NCBI GenBank assembly: GCA_003506735.1
Contig: DNYS01000013.1
Location: forward strand, 1-8,765
DNA: 8,765 nt
Direction: 5' to 3'
Origin: Nitrospinota bacterium
GTDB lineage: Bacteria > UBA8248
The notes below the pieces were generated by a model, which was not told where the DNA came from, searched no databases, and saw only the letters and a program-made list of their open reading frames with translations. The position numbers and the translations under genes are program-made. Positions 1 through 7,314 of the stretch are shown here, in pieces. The number at the start of each line of letters is the position of its first letter. Positions within the stretch are counted from its first letter, which is position 1.

Positions 1-2682
1 AGCGCCTGCGAGGCGATGGAGGCCGAACCTCCCCGCATCCCCACCATCTTTTACGGATTCTCGGACATGAACGCCCTCCAGCGGCGCCTCGTCCTGGCCG
101 CCTGCCGCGGGGCCGATGCCGCCGCCCTCGTCCCCGCCGACCGGGACGCCCCGGCCTGCCGGTTCGCCCTCCCCCTCATCGCCTGGTTCGAGACGAACGG
201 ATTCGTCCCCCAGGACCTCCCCGCCGGCGAATCGCCCCGGCCCGCCGAAAAGCGACCGCTTGAAGCCCTGTGCGGATGCTTGTTCACCCCGAACCGCCTC
301 CCCAGCCCAATCGGCGCCTCCCTCCGCATCGTCTCCGCCCCCTCCGAGAGCCGGGAGGCCTACGAAATTTCCCGCGAGCTTCTTTATGAAGTTCCGCAAG
401 CGGAGACCGATCCACAAGACACCGGGCCGCCGGCGGGAGAAAAAGCCGGGGTCCTCCTTCCGGGCGGAGACCCATACCCCGGCCTCTTCCGGGATGTCTT
501 CCGGAGCCTCGGCGTCCCCGCCCGGGAAGAAGATGCCGGCCACCGCGCGGCCACCCGCCCGGGCCGGCTCTTTCTCCTCATGCTCGGCCTCAAGGCCCGC
601 GGCCATCCACGGCGTGAGCTCATCCGCTTCCTCGACGAGGGCCGCTTTTGCGCCTCCCCGGTTTTTGTGGAGGGGATTGCCCCGGACGGGGACCATGCCG
701 CCCTCCCCGCGAGGTGGGAGTACATCACCCGGCGGCTCCCGTTTCTCTCCGGCGCGGACGAATGGCGGGAAGCCCTCCGGTCCCCCAAATTCAGGGGCCG
801 ATTAAAAGAAGACGATTCCCGGTCCGCCGATCTCCTCGAACAATCGCTGGAGCGCCTTTTCGGCTTTCTGGACGGCCTGCCCGAGCGGGCACTTCCCTCG
901 GCGCATTCCGCTGCCGCCCTCGAAGCGTTCGACGCGCTGACGGCGGTTTCCGAAAATTTGGAGATGGATTTCGGGGTGATCCGGAAACTCGGCGGGCTGG
1001 ACAAAATTTTGGGCGAAATCGGCGCTGGAGAGTTCCATCGCTGGGCGCGGACCGCCCTCGAAAAAGCGCGGGTTCCCGCGGCCAGGGAGCCCGCGCGTGT
1101 GCGCATGCTGAGCCTTCAGCAGGCGCGCGGCCTCTCGTTCGAGACGGTGGCGATTCCCGGCATGGCGGAGGGCGTATTTCCCGCGCGGGGCGCCGAAGAC
1201 CCCCTCCTGCCCGATACGGTCCGCGCCCTCCTGAACGATATGCTGTCCGCCGAAGGGGAGATGGCTCCCCTCCCGCTCAAATCGGGCCGCGCCGCCGAAG
1301 AGCAATTTTTGTTCTGGACCGCCCTTCAGGCGGCCGAACGCCGTGTAATCCTGGGCTACCCGAGAGGGGGCAAGGGGGCCGGGGACGAGGCCGAGCGCCC
1401 GCCCAGCCTGTTCCTCGAATATATCGCGGACGCCTCCGGGCTGGAGGGGGAGGGCGCGGAAGCCAAGTTGCGGCGGCTTCCGGGCCACCGCGCGGCGTCC
1501 ACCGCCCTGGAGCCCGATGTAATCCAGGACCGGCCCCTCTCTCTTCTCGAACACGATCTCGGCCGCCTCCTCGGCCAGATCGGCAAGCGCTCCGCCAAGG
1601 GGGCGCTCTCGGATTTCACGGATCGAAAGCCTGGATTCGGGAGGCGGGTCGCCGCCTGGAGGAAGCGCTGGGCGAACCGTCTTACCCCCTTCGACGGGGC
1701 GCTGGGTGAGCCCGATCTGATCGAGCGCATCCGGGAGCGGCTGGACCCGGAGAGCGCCCACATCTCCGTCACCGCCCTCGAGCGTTTTTTCACCTGCCCA
1801 TACCAGTTCGCGCTCAAGCATTTGCTCGGCCTGGGGGAAGAAAAGGAGTCCGGCCTTGCGCTGGAGGCTGAAAGCGACGCCCGGGGCAGGTTCTATCACA
1901 GCGCCCTCCAGCGGTTCGCGGAGCGGGTCAAAAAGACGGGAAAAGGATTCGGCGCGCTGGCCCCGGGAGAGCGGCGGAGCCTGATCGGAGAGGCGGTGCG
2001 CGAGGCCGGTCAAATTTTCGAGACCGAAGACCGGCCCCCGCTCCCGGTCCCTTGGGGGATTCTTCAAAGGGCGGCGGAACGCGACCTGAACCTGTTTTTC
2101 GAGAAAACCTATCGAGAGGAGCCCGGTTGGGCCCCCGTCGAGATCGAGGGATGGATCGGCGGAAAAAGAACGCCCCGGTTCGCCCTGACGGAGGATGGGA
2201 AAAAAATTCAACTGATCGGGCGCTTCGATCTGGTGGAGCGGAACGGGGAGGAGCACCGCTTCATCGACTACAAAAGTGGTCGGACCGCCCTCCCCAAAAC
2301 AACTGTGCCGGGCCTCGGGAGTGGGACACGCCTTCAACCGGACCTGTATTTCCACTGCGCGGCGGATCGCTTCGGGGAGGGCTCTCGGGTGAGCGCCGCC
2401 TATGCCTTCCCCACCGAGCGGGGGGAATACCGCCTTGCGGAAATTCCCCCCGAGGCGATCGAAGCGCGGCGGGAGGAGGTGAGCGCCCTCCTGGGCTTTT
2501 ACGCGAGGGCGGTTGATCGGGGGCAATTTTTCCCGACGCCGTTTCAATCCTTTTTGGGGGGAACGTGCGGCTACTGCGAATTCACTTCGGTTTGCGGGCC
2601 CGACCGGAAGGGCCGGGCGGACCGGAAGGCGGGCAGCGATCTCCGAGCGGAGCTGGATGACCTCCGGGAGAGGACGAAATGA
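1..2682 (+). CDS. addB: AddB-like helicase-nuclease subunit with 4Fe-4S cluster (5' partial)
   Basis: Probable AddB subunit of an AddAB-type double-strand-break resection complex in the cytoplasm. The frame is open to base 1. The first Met (base 16) is followed at once by IFYGFSDMNALQRRL, which in this family lies well inside the protein after the N-terminal ATPase lobe, so the true start and any Walker A motif lie upstream. Counting from the Met at base 16, residues 366-375 (SLQQARGLSF), followed by a GMAEGVFP segment, form the UvrD-like C-terminal core typical of AddB/RexB. Residues from about 590 to 860 are a PD-(D/E)XK nuclease, with H628, D738, D751-Y-K753 and Q774. Cys594, Cys851, Cys854 and Cys860 (C...CX2CX5C) match the family's 4Fe-4S ligands that staple the nuclease domain. 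The gene ends in ATGA shared with the helicase gene, implying translational coupling. The family is secure; the subunit name is inferred from the domain order and the neighbour. Confidence 0.9.
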   Translation, partial: SACEAMEAEPPRIPTIFYGFSDMNALQRRLVLAACRGADAAALVPADRDAPACRFALPLIAWFETNGFVPQDLPAGESPRPAEKRPLEALCGCLFTPNRLPSPIGASLRIVSAPSESREAYEISRELLYEVPQAETDPQDTGPPAGEKAGVLLPGGDPYPGLFRDVFRSLGVPAREEDAGHRAATRPGRLFLLMLGLKARGHPRRELIRFLDEGRFCASPVFVEGIAPDGDHAALPARWEYITRRLPFLSGADEWREALRSPKFRGRLKEDDSRSADLLEQSLERLFGFLDGLPERALPSAHSAAALEAFDALTAVSENLEMDFGVIRKLGGLDKILGEIGAGEFHRWARTALEKARVPAAREPARVRMLSLQQARGLSFETVAIPGMAEGVFPARGAEDPLLPDTVRALLNDMLSAEGEMAPLPLKSGRAAEEQFLFWTALQAAERRVILGYPRGGKGAGDEAERPPSLFLEYIADASGLEGEGAEAKLRRLPGHRAASTALEPDVIQDRPLSLLEHDLGRLLGQIGKRSAKGALSDFTDRKPGFGRRVAAWRKRWANRLTPFDGALGEPDLIERIRERLDPESAHISVTALERFFTCPYQFALKHLLGLGEEKESGLALEAESDARGRFYHSALQRFAERVKKTGKGFGALAPGERRSLIGEAVREAGQIFETEDRPPLPVPWGILQRAAERDLNLFFEKTYREEPGWAPVEIEGWIGGKRTPRFALTEDGKKIQLIGRFDLVERNGEEHRFIDYKSGRTALPKTTVPGLGSGTRLQPDLYFHCAADRFGEGSRVSAAYAFPTERGEYRLAEIPPEAIEARREEVSALLGFYARAVDRGQFFPTPFQSFLGGTCGYCEFTSVCGPDRKGRADRKAGSDLRAELDDLRERTK
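2666..2674 (+). promoter_or_regulatory. Ribosome binding site for addA inside addB
   Basis: The purine run GGGAGAGGA ends four bases before the ATG at 2679. It lies in the last codons of the upstream gene. Together with the ATGA stop/start overlap it supports the 2679 start and suggests re-initiation by ribosomes finishing addB. Confidence 0.6.
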
Positions 2683-5600
2683 GCCGCGCGCCCCGCGATC
2701 AAAGCGCGCGCGAGCTGGCGGTCCGCTGGACGGAGGGGCCCATCCTCGTCGAGGCGGGCGCGGGAACGGGCAAGACCGATCTGCTCGTGAGGCGGGTGCT
2801 TCATCTCGTCCGGAGCGAGGGGATCGATATAGAGCGGATCGTGGCCATCACGTTCACGATCAAGGCCGCCGCCGAGCTTCGCTCCCGGATTCGCGCCGCC
2901 CTTTCGGGTGCGTTCGAAAAGGAAACGGACGAGGAGGCCCGCGTCCGCTTCCGGGAGGCGCTGGACCGGATCGACCGGGCGCCGATCTCGACCATCCACA
3001 GCTTCGCGATGCGCCTCCTTCAGGAACGTCCCATCGAGGCGGGTCTCCGGCCCGGCGCGGGGGACGTGGATACGGACGCGCACGACGATCTGCGGGACCG
3101 GCTCTGGGAGGGGTGGCTGCGGGAGCGGATGACCGGGGGAGACCCGGCCATCGAGATGTTCCTGGAACTCGGCTTCGGGCTGAAGAATCTGGAGGAGGTC
3201 CGGGATGCACTGCTCGATTTTCCCGAACTGCGCGCGGGATTTCCAATCCCCGAAAACCGGTCCCCGGCGGAGATCAAGGAAACGGTCCGCGCGTCGTTCA
3301 GGCGCTGGCGCGCCCTCGCCGATTCAATCGTCCAGGACAAATCGGACAAGGCCTACCTCCAGCTCGAAGAACTCTCGGGGTGGGTGGAGGGTCTTCCCGA
3401 TTCCAACCTCATCGGCCTGATACGGGAGCTTTGGAGCCCGTCGGCCAAGCTCAACAAAAATCTGGGCGGCATCAAGGCATGGGGCGGGCGCGAGGGCCGG
3501 AAGGCGTTCCGGGATGGATACGACGGCTTTCTCGAAGAGTCCCTCGCCGGGGCGGGCCATGAGGTCTTGTCGGGTTTGGCGGCTTCTCTATCGGTATACG
3601 CCGATGCGCTCGCTGCCCGCGCGCGCGAGGAGGGGATTCTCGATTTCGCGGGGATTCTTTTTCACGCGGCCCGGCTGGTTCGGGAGAGCCCTGAGGCCCG
3701 CGCGGATTTCCAGGGCCGTTTTGATCATTTTCTTGTGGACGAGTTCCAGGACACCGACCCGCTCCAAGCCGAGTTGATCTTTCGTCTCGCGGGCGAGGGC
3801 GGCGGCGCGGACGATTGGCGGAAGGTGAAGCTCACCGGGGGCGGTTTGTTCGTCGTGGGAGACCCCAAGCAGTCCATCTACCGGTTCCGGCGGGCGGACA
3901 TCGCCATCTATCACGGCGTCAAGAACCGAATCGCGGATTCGCCCGGCGGGAAGGTGATTCAGATTACCGAAAATTTCCGGAGCGCCCCCGGCGTGACGAA
4001 CTGGGTGAACGCGGTTTTCGGGCGGATCATCGTGCAGCGGGGCTCGGTCCAGCCCGGCTACGAGCCCCTGAATGCCTTCCGCCGGGACGCGGGCGCGCGC
4101 GTCCGGCTGCTCGCGGGCGGGGAGCTGGAGGGAAAGATGAGCGCCGGTGAGCGCCGGCGGAGGGAGGCGGCCTGCGTCGCGGCGGAGGTGCGGAGGCTGG
4201 TGGATGAAAAGACGGTGGTCCATCCCAAAAACGAGGAGCCGAGGCCCGTGCGCTACGGGGATATCGTCCTGGTCTCCCGGACGCGGGGGGCCTTTTCGAA
4301 TTTCGAGGAGGCTTTCGGACGGTTGAATATTCCGGTCTCCGCCGACGGGGGGAGCGGTTTCTACGAGACTGCCGAGGTGGCGGCGGCAGGGGCGGTGCTC
4401 TGGGCGGCGGTGCATCCGGGGGACCCGCTGGCGGTGGCCGCCGCGCTGCGCTCGCCGCTCTACGGGTTCTCGGACGTAGATCTGGCCCGGTGGCGTCTTT
4501 GCGAAAAGGACACTCTTGGATATCCGGCGGAGATGGACGGGGCGGCGGCCGAGATGGAGGAGTTCCACGAGAGGCGCGGGGAGATGAGCCCCCGCGCGCT
4601 GCTGGAGGAGATTTTTCGCCGGACCCAGGCGTTCGAGCTTTTTCTTTCTTCTTTCAACGGGGAGCGGCGGGTGGCCAATCTGCTCAAGCTTCTCGACCTC
4701 GCCTTCGAGTTCGCGGGCGGCGGGGCGCGCGGGGTGGACGAGTTCGCGCTCCACCTGAAGCGCCAGCTCGCTCATGGGCGGGAGGCGAAGGAGCCCGAGG
4801 AGGCGGCGGCGGGCGGGGGCGGGGACGATGTGCGCTTGATGTCGATTCACGCCTCGAAGGGGCTGGAGTTTCCGGTGGTGATCCTGGTGGACCTGGGGAG
4901 CGCGCCGAGGGCGGACGAGATGGCCCGGATCGCGGACCGGGAGAGCGGGCGGATTCACCTGAAGACGGGGCCGAAGGGGCGGGGCCTGACTTCGGCCGGA
5001 TACGCGCGGGCGAGGGAGCGCGAGGCGGAGATTCAGGAGGCGGAGCGGAGGCGGCTGCTCTATGTGGCGGCGACGCGGGCGCGGGACTGGCTCATCCTGC
5101 CGGCGGCGGAGGGCGCGGGCGAAAGTTCTTTCTGGAAAATTCTCATAGAGGGCGGCGCGGCGGGCGAGGGGATGCGCGAGGAGGTGGAGAGACTGACGGA
5201 AATGGCCGAGGTGAAAGGCGCCGGGGAGCTTATCGAGCCCGGCGTGCTCCGCCTGCCGGAGAATGCCTTCGAGGCGAATGAGGAAAAAAGGCGGGCCGCG
5301 CTCCGCCGGAGGGCCGGGGCGGAAAAAAGCCTCGCCGCGCTGGGGGAGCCGGGGCCGGGATTTCGGTTCATCGGCCCGAGCAGCCTGCCGGAAGGGGCGG
5401 GGGCCGAGGCGGAGGATTGGGAGGCCGAGGCGGCGGGCGAGGCCGGGCGCTACGGGATATCTAGCCTGGAGGCCGGGGGCGCGCCGGGCGGGCGGAAATT
5501 CGGGGAGCTGGTCCATGCCCTGCTCGCGCGGCTGGGTTCCTATGACCGGGCCGGGGTGGATGCGCTGGCGGAGGAGGCGCGCGCGGCGGCGGCTGGATTC

Positions 5601-6026
5601 GGGCTTTCGGATAAAGAGATCGGCGAGGCGGTGGCCATGATCCGGGGGGCGACCGAGGGGGCGCTGTTCGGGCGCATCGCGGCCTCGGGGCGGGTGTTCC
5701 GGGAGCTTCCGGTTTTGATGCGCGAGGGGGACTGGATCCTCCGGGGGGTGGCCGACCTGGTGTTCGAGGAGGGCGGTGCGCTGGTGGTGGTGGATTTCAA
5801 GACCGACGCCGTGAGCGGCGCCGACGTGGATCGAAGGGCGGCGCATTACCGCCCCCAGGGCGCCGCCTACGCCATGGCGGCCGGGGCAGCGGCGGGCCAG
5901 GAGGTCCGGGAGGTGATCTTCGCCTTCTTGAGGCCGGGGGCGGAGAGCGCTTTTCCTCTGGACGGGGCCGCGCAAGAGGAGGTCCGCCGGGCCGCGGGGC
6001 GGATTCATGCGGGGCGGGAGGCCTGA
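2679..6026 (+). CDS. addA: AddA-like UvrD-family helicase with C-terminal PD-(D/E)XK nuclease
   Basis: ATP-driven DNA helicase-nuclease, the likely partner of the upstream AddB-like protein in resecting DNA breaks for RecA loading. It has 1115 residues, close to the usual AddA/RecB length of about 1100-1250. All superfamily 1 motifs are readable: a Q-motif-like DQSAR near residue 7, Walker A AGAGTGKT 26-33, motif Ia TFTIKAAAEL 58-67, TIHSFA 105-110, Walker B DEFQDTD 354-360, motif III GDPKQS 394-399, motif IV TENFRS 430-435, motif V MSIHASKGLEF 721-731 and motif VI LLYVAATRAR 793-802. An Ala/Glu/Gly-rich linker (about 890-935) leads to the nuclease: H946, D1026 in GVADL, D1039-F-K1041 and Q1060...Y1064. 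Both the helicase and nuclease sites look intact. RecB is the alternative name, but the overlapping partner carries its own nuclease and Fe-S cysteines, which favours AddA. The ATG overlaps the addB stop by four bases. Confidence 0.93.
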   Translation: MSRAPRDQSARELAVRWTEGPILVEAGAGTGKTDLLVRRVLHLVRSEGIDIERIVAITFTIKAAAELRSRIRAALSGAFEKETDEEARVRFREALDRIDRAPISTIHSFAMRLLQERPIEAGLRPGAGDVDTDAHDDLRDRLWEGWLRERMTGGDPAIEMFLELGFGLKNLEEVRDALLDFPELRAGFPIPENRSPAEIKETVRASFRRWRALADSIVQDKSDKAYLQLEELSGWVEGLPDSNLIGLIRELWSPSAKLNKNLGGIKAWGGREGRKAFRDGYDGFLEESLAGAGHEVLSGLAASLSVYADALAARAREEGILDFAGILFHAARLVRESPEARADFQGRFDHFLVDEFQDTDPLQAELIFRLAGEGGGADDWRKVKLTGGGLFVVGDPKQSIYRFRRADIAIYHGVKNRIADSPGGKVIQITENFRSAPGVTNWVNAVFGRIIVQRGSVQPGYEPLNAFRRDAGARVRLLAGGELEGKMSAGERRRREAACVAAEVRRLVDEKTVVHPKNEEPRPVRYGDIVLVSRTRGAFSNFEEAFGRLNIPVSADGGSGFYETAEVAAAGAVLWAAVHPGDPLAVAAALRSPLYGFSDVDLARWRLCEKDTLGYPAEMDGAAAEMEEFHERRGEMSPRALLEEIFRRTQAFELFLSSFNGERRVANLLKLLDLAFEFAGGGARGVDEFALHLKRQLAHGREAKEPEEAAAGGGGDDVRLMSIHASKGLEFPVVILVDLGSAPRADEMARIADRESGRIHLKTGPKGRGLTSAGYARAREREAEIQEAERRRLLYVAATRARDWLILPAAEGAGESSFWKILIEGGAAGEGMREEVERLTEMAEVKGAGELIEPGVLRLPENAFEANEEKRRAALRRRAGAEKSLAALGEPGPGFRFIGPSSLPEGAGAEAEDWEAEAAGEAGRYGISSLEAGGAPGGRKFGELVHALLARLGSYDRAGVDALAEEARAAAAGFGLSDKEIGEAVAMIRGATEGALFGRIAASGRVFRELPVLMREGDWILRGVADLVFEEGGALVVVDFKTDAVSGADVDRRAAHYRPQGAAYAMAAGAAAGQEVREVIFAFLRPGAESAFPLDGAAQEEVRRAAGRIHAGREA

Positions 6027-6030
6027 GCCC

Positions 6031-6064
6031 AGAGACGCCCCGTGCCGAGAGACGGTCCGTGCCG
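6031..6064 (+). repeat. 17-bp imperfect tandem repeat after addA
   Basis: Two adjacent 17-base units (6031-6047 and 6048-6064) share 15 of 17 bases; the only differences are CC versus GT at unit positions 8-9. The array starts four bases after the addA stop codon. The second unit supplies the left arm of the hairpin at 6048-6069. The first unit contains the same AGAGACG, which could pair with the same right arm as an alternative stem. Function unknown; a small local duplication is the simplest explanation. Confidence 0.7.
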
Positions 6065-6069
6065 TCTCT
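6048..6069 (+). other. 8-bp-stem hairpin between addA and the enolase-family gene
   Basis: AGAGACGG (6048-6055) and CCGTCTCT (6062-6069) are perfect reverse complements around a six-base spacer, in which a T-G wobble could tighten the loop to four. It lies 21 bases after the addA stop. No T-run follows (the next bases are GGTAGG), so it is not a standard intrinsic terminator. It could still be a 3'-end stabiliser of the repair mRNA or an operator-like site. The pairing is seen; any function is inference. Confidence 0.4.
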
Positions 6070-6109
6070 GGTAGGATACGAATATCATTCGCGTTGCGGA
6101 AATTTCACC

Positions 6110-6127
6110 CGGCCCCGGAGCGGGCCG
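6110..6127 (+). other. GC hairpin just upstream of the enolase-family ribosome binding site
   Basis: CGGCCC (6110-6115) pairs with GGGCCG (6122-6127) around a six-base loop. It ends five bases before the Shine-Dalgarno sequence at 6133-6137. Its position would allow an effect on translation initiation, but short GC palindromes are common in such GC-rich DNA, so chance is a real possibility. Confidence 0.3.
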
Positions 6128-6132
6128 AATGC

Positions 6133-6137
6133 AGGAG
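6133..6137 (+). promoter_or_regulatory. Shine-Dalgarno site that fixes the start of the enolase-family gene
   Basis: AGGAG lies eight bases before the ATG at 6146. This decides the start: the longer in-frame reading from GTG 6059 would begin inside the intergenic hairpin and add 29 residues unlike an enolase-superfamily N-terminus, whereas MKVSSVEAYRV is a typical first strand. Confidence 0.75.
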
Positions 6138-6145
6138 CGGACCAG

Positions 6146-7264
6146 ATGAAAGTGTCCTCGGTCGAAGCCTACCGCGTCGATATGCCCATGAAGGGGTTCT
6201 ACAAGAACGCCTCGCACAACCACAACGTCCAGCCCTGCGTCCTGGTCCGGGTCCGGACGGACGAGGGGCTCGAGGGGTTCGGGGACGCCGAGCCGTTCAG
6301 CGGATACTCATCGGCGGGCCGGGACGAGAGTGCCGAAGCCATCGAGAGTGTCCTCGGGCCGGCCCTGCTGGGGGCGGACCCGCGCCGCGCGCGCGAGGCT
6401 TCGCGCCGGATGGCCGAGGCTGCCCCCGGGTTCTTCGAGGCCAAGTCCGCGCTCGACGTCGCCCTGGCGGACATCCACGCCAAGGCCATCGGCTCGCCCC
6501 TCCATGCGCTTCTCGGCGGTGCGGTGCGCGAGGAGATTTTCTTCAACGCCTGGATCGGCATCAACCCGCCGGATGAGGCCGCCGCCGAGGCGCTGGAATT
6601 CAGCCAACGGGGCTGGGTCTCGTGCAAGGTCAAGGCTGGGGGGGATATTGGATCGGACGCGGCGCGTGTCCTCGCCGTGCGCGAGGCCGTAGGCGGCGCC
6701 ATGGACATCCGCATCGACGCGAACGAATCCTACGCCCGCGTGGAGGATGCCATCGCCTTCGCCGCCGAGGTGGAAGAGGCCAACCCCGTCCTCTTCGAGC
6801 AGCCCGTCCCCCGGGAGAATTTAGGGGGCCTGGCCCGCGTCCGCCGCTCGATAAGCTTTCCGGTCATGGCCGACGAGTGCGTCTACGATCACGCCAGCCT
6901 CCTCGAAATCATCCGGGCCGAGGCGGCCGATATCGTGAAGCTGAAGGTCATGAAGCAGGGCGGCCTCATCCCGGCCCGCGAGATGGCGAGCACCGCCGAG
7001 GCGGCGGGGATGCGCCTCGTCATCGGCCACGGATTCGGCCTCACCATCCACACCCTGGCCGAGGTGCACCTCGCCGCCACATCGTCCGTCTTCCTGCCGG
7101 CCATCGAATCCGTCGGCCCCGAAAAAATGATGGACGACGTGGTGGATCGCCCGCTCGACATCGGAAGCGGCCGGATACCCGTGCCGGTGGCGCCCGGATT
7201 GGGCGTGTCGTTCGACGAGGACAAGCTGGATCGCTACCGGGCGAAAGGCGCCGCGAAGGTTTAG
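6146..7264 (+). CDS. Mandelate racemase/muconate lactonizing enzyme family protein (MLE subgroup)
   Basis: Soluble Mg2+-dependent enolase-superfamily enzyme that abstracts a proton alpha to a carboxylate; its substrate is unknown. It has 372 residues, normal for the family. Residues 1 to about 130 form the capping domain (MKVSSVEAYRV start, then a His/Asn-rich SHNHN at 23-27 in the substrate-loop region). The rest is the (beta/alpha)7-beta barrel. Visible active-site residues are the K161-V-K163 base pair, metal ligands D191 (DANES), E218 (FEQP) and D243 (ADE), and the second Lys near 265 in a VKLKVMKQGG segment. Asp as third metal ligand plus a C-terminal lysine base places it in the MLE subgroup (cycloisomerases, o-succinylbenzoate synthase, N-succinylamino acid racemases, dipeptide and betaine epimerases) rather than the mandelate racemase subgroup. 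H295 in IGHGFG is extra. A good Shine-Dalgarno site supports the start. The 119-base gap after addA suggests separate transcription or processing. No pathway neighbour narrows the reaction. Confidence 0.88.
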   Translation: MKVSSVEAYRVDMPMKGFYKNASHNHNVQPCVLVRVRTDEGLEGFGDAEPFSGYSSAGRDESAEAIESVLGPALLGADPRRAREASRRMAEAAPGFFEAKSALDVALADIHAKAIGSPLHALLGGAVREEIFFNAWIGINPPDEAAAEALEFSQRGWVSCKVKAGGDIGSDAARVLAVREAVGGAMDIRIDANESYARVEDAIAFAAEVEEANPVLFEQPVPRENLGGLARVRRSISFPVMADECVYDHASLLEIIRAEAADIVKLKVMKQGGLIPAREMASTAEAAGMRLVIGHGFGLTIHTLAEVHLAATSSVFLPAIESVGPEKMMDDVVDRPLDIGSGRIPVPVAPGLGVSFDEDKLDRYRAKGAAKV

Positions 7265-7314
7265 ACCCCCCGGTTGCGGTCCCCCCGTCCCGGCGCTCAA
7301 ACCCCCGGGCGTGG

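Noticed and set aside
802..2547. 581-codon open frame on the minus strand
   Set aside because: Antisense to the AddB-like gene with no recognisable motif; a compositional shadow.
3588..6008. 806-codon open frame on the minus strand
   Set aside because: It lies entirely antisense to addA, whose helicase and nuclease motifs are unmistakable. The antisense product is Pro/Arg/His-rich with no domain, as expected for a mirror frame in GC-rich DNA with strong third-position bias.
6048..6080. Intrinsic terminator after addA
   Set aside because: The stem is good, but no T-run follows it, so only a hairpin is reported.
6070..6117. Sigma-70 promoter in the AT-richer part of the gap
   Set aside because: TAGGAT (6072-6077) and TTGCGG (6094-6099) resemble single boxes, but neither has a partner at 16-18 bases.
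6059..6145. Upstream GTG start at 6059 for the enolase-family gene
   Set aside because: It has no Shine-Dalgarno sequence and begins inside the hairpin; ATG 6146 has AGGAG at the right distance and a family-like N-terminus.
7265..7314. Regulatory element in the C-rich gap before the membrane gene
   Set aside because: Only C-runs and a CCCGGG palindrome are present; no convincing promoter, terminator or ribosome binding site.
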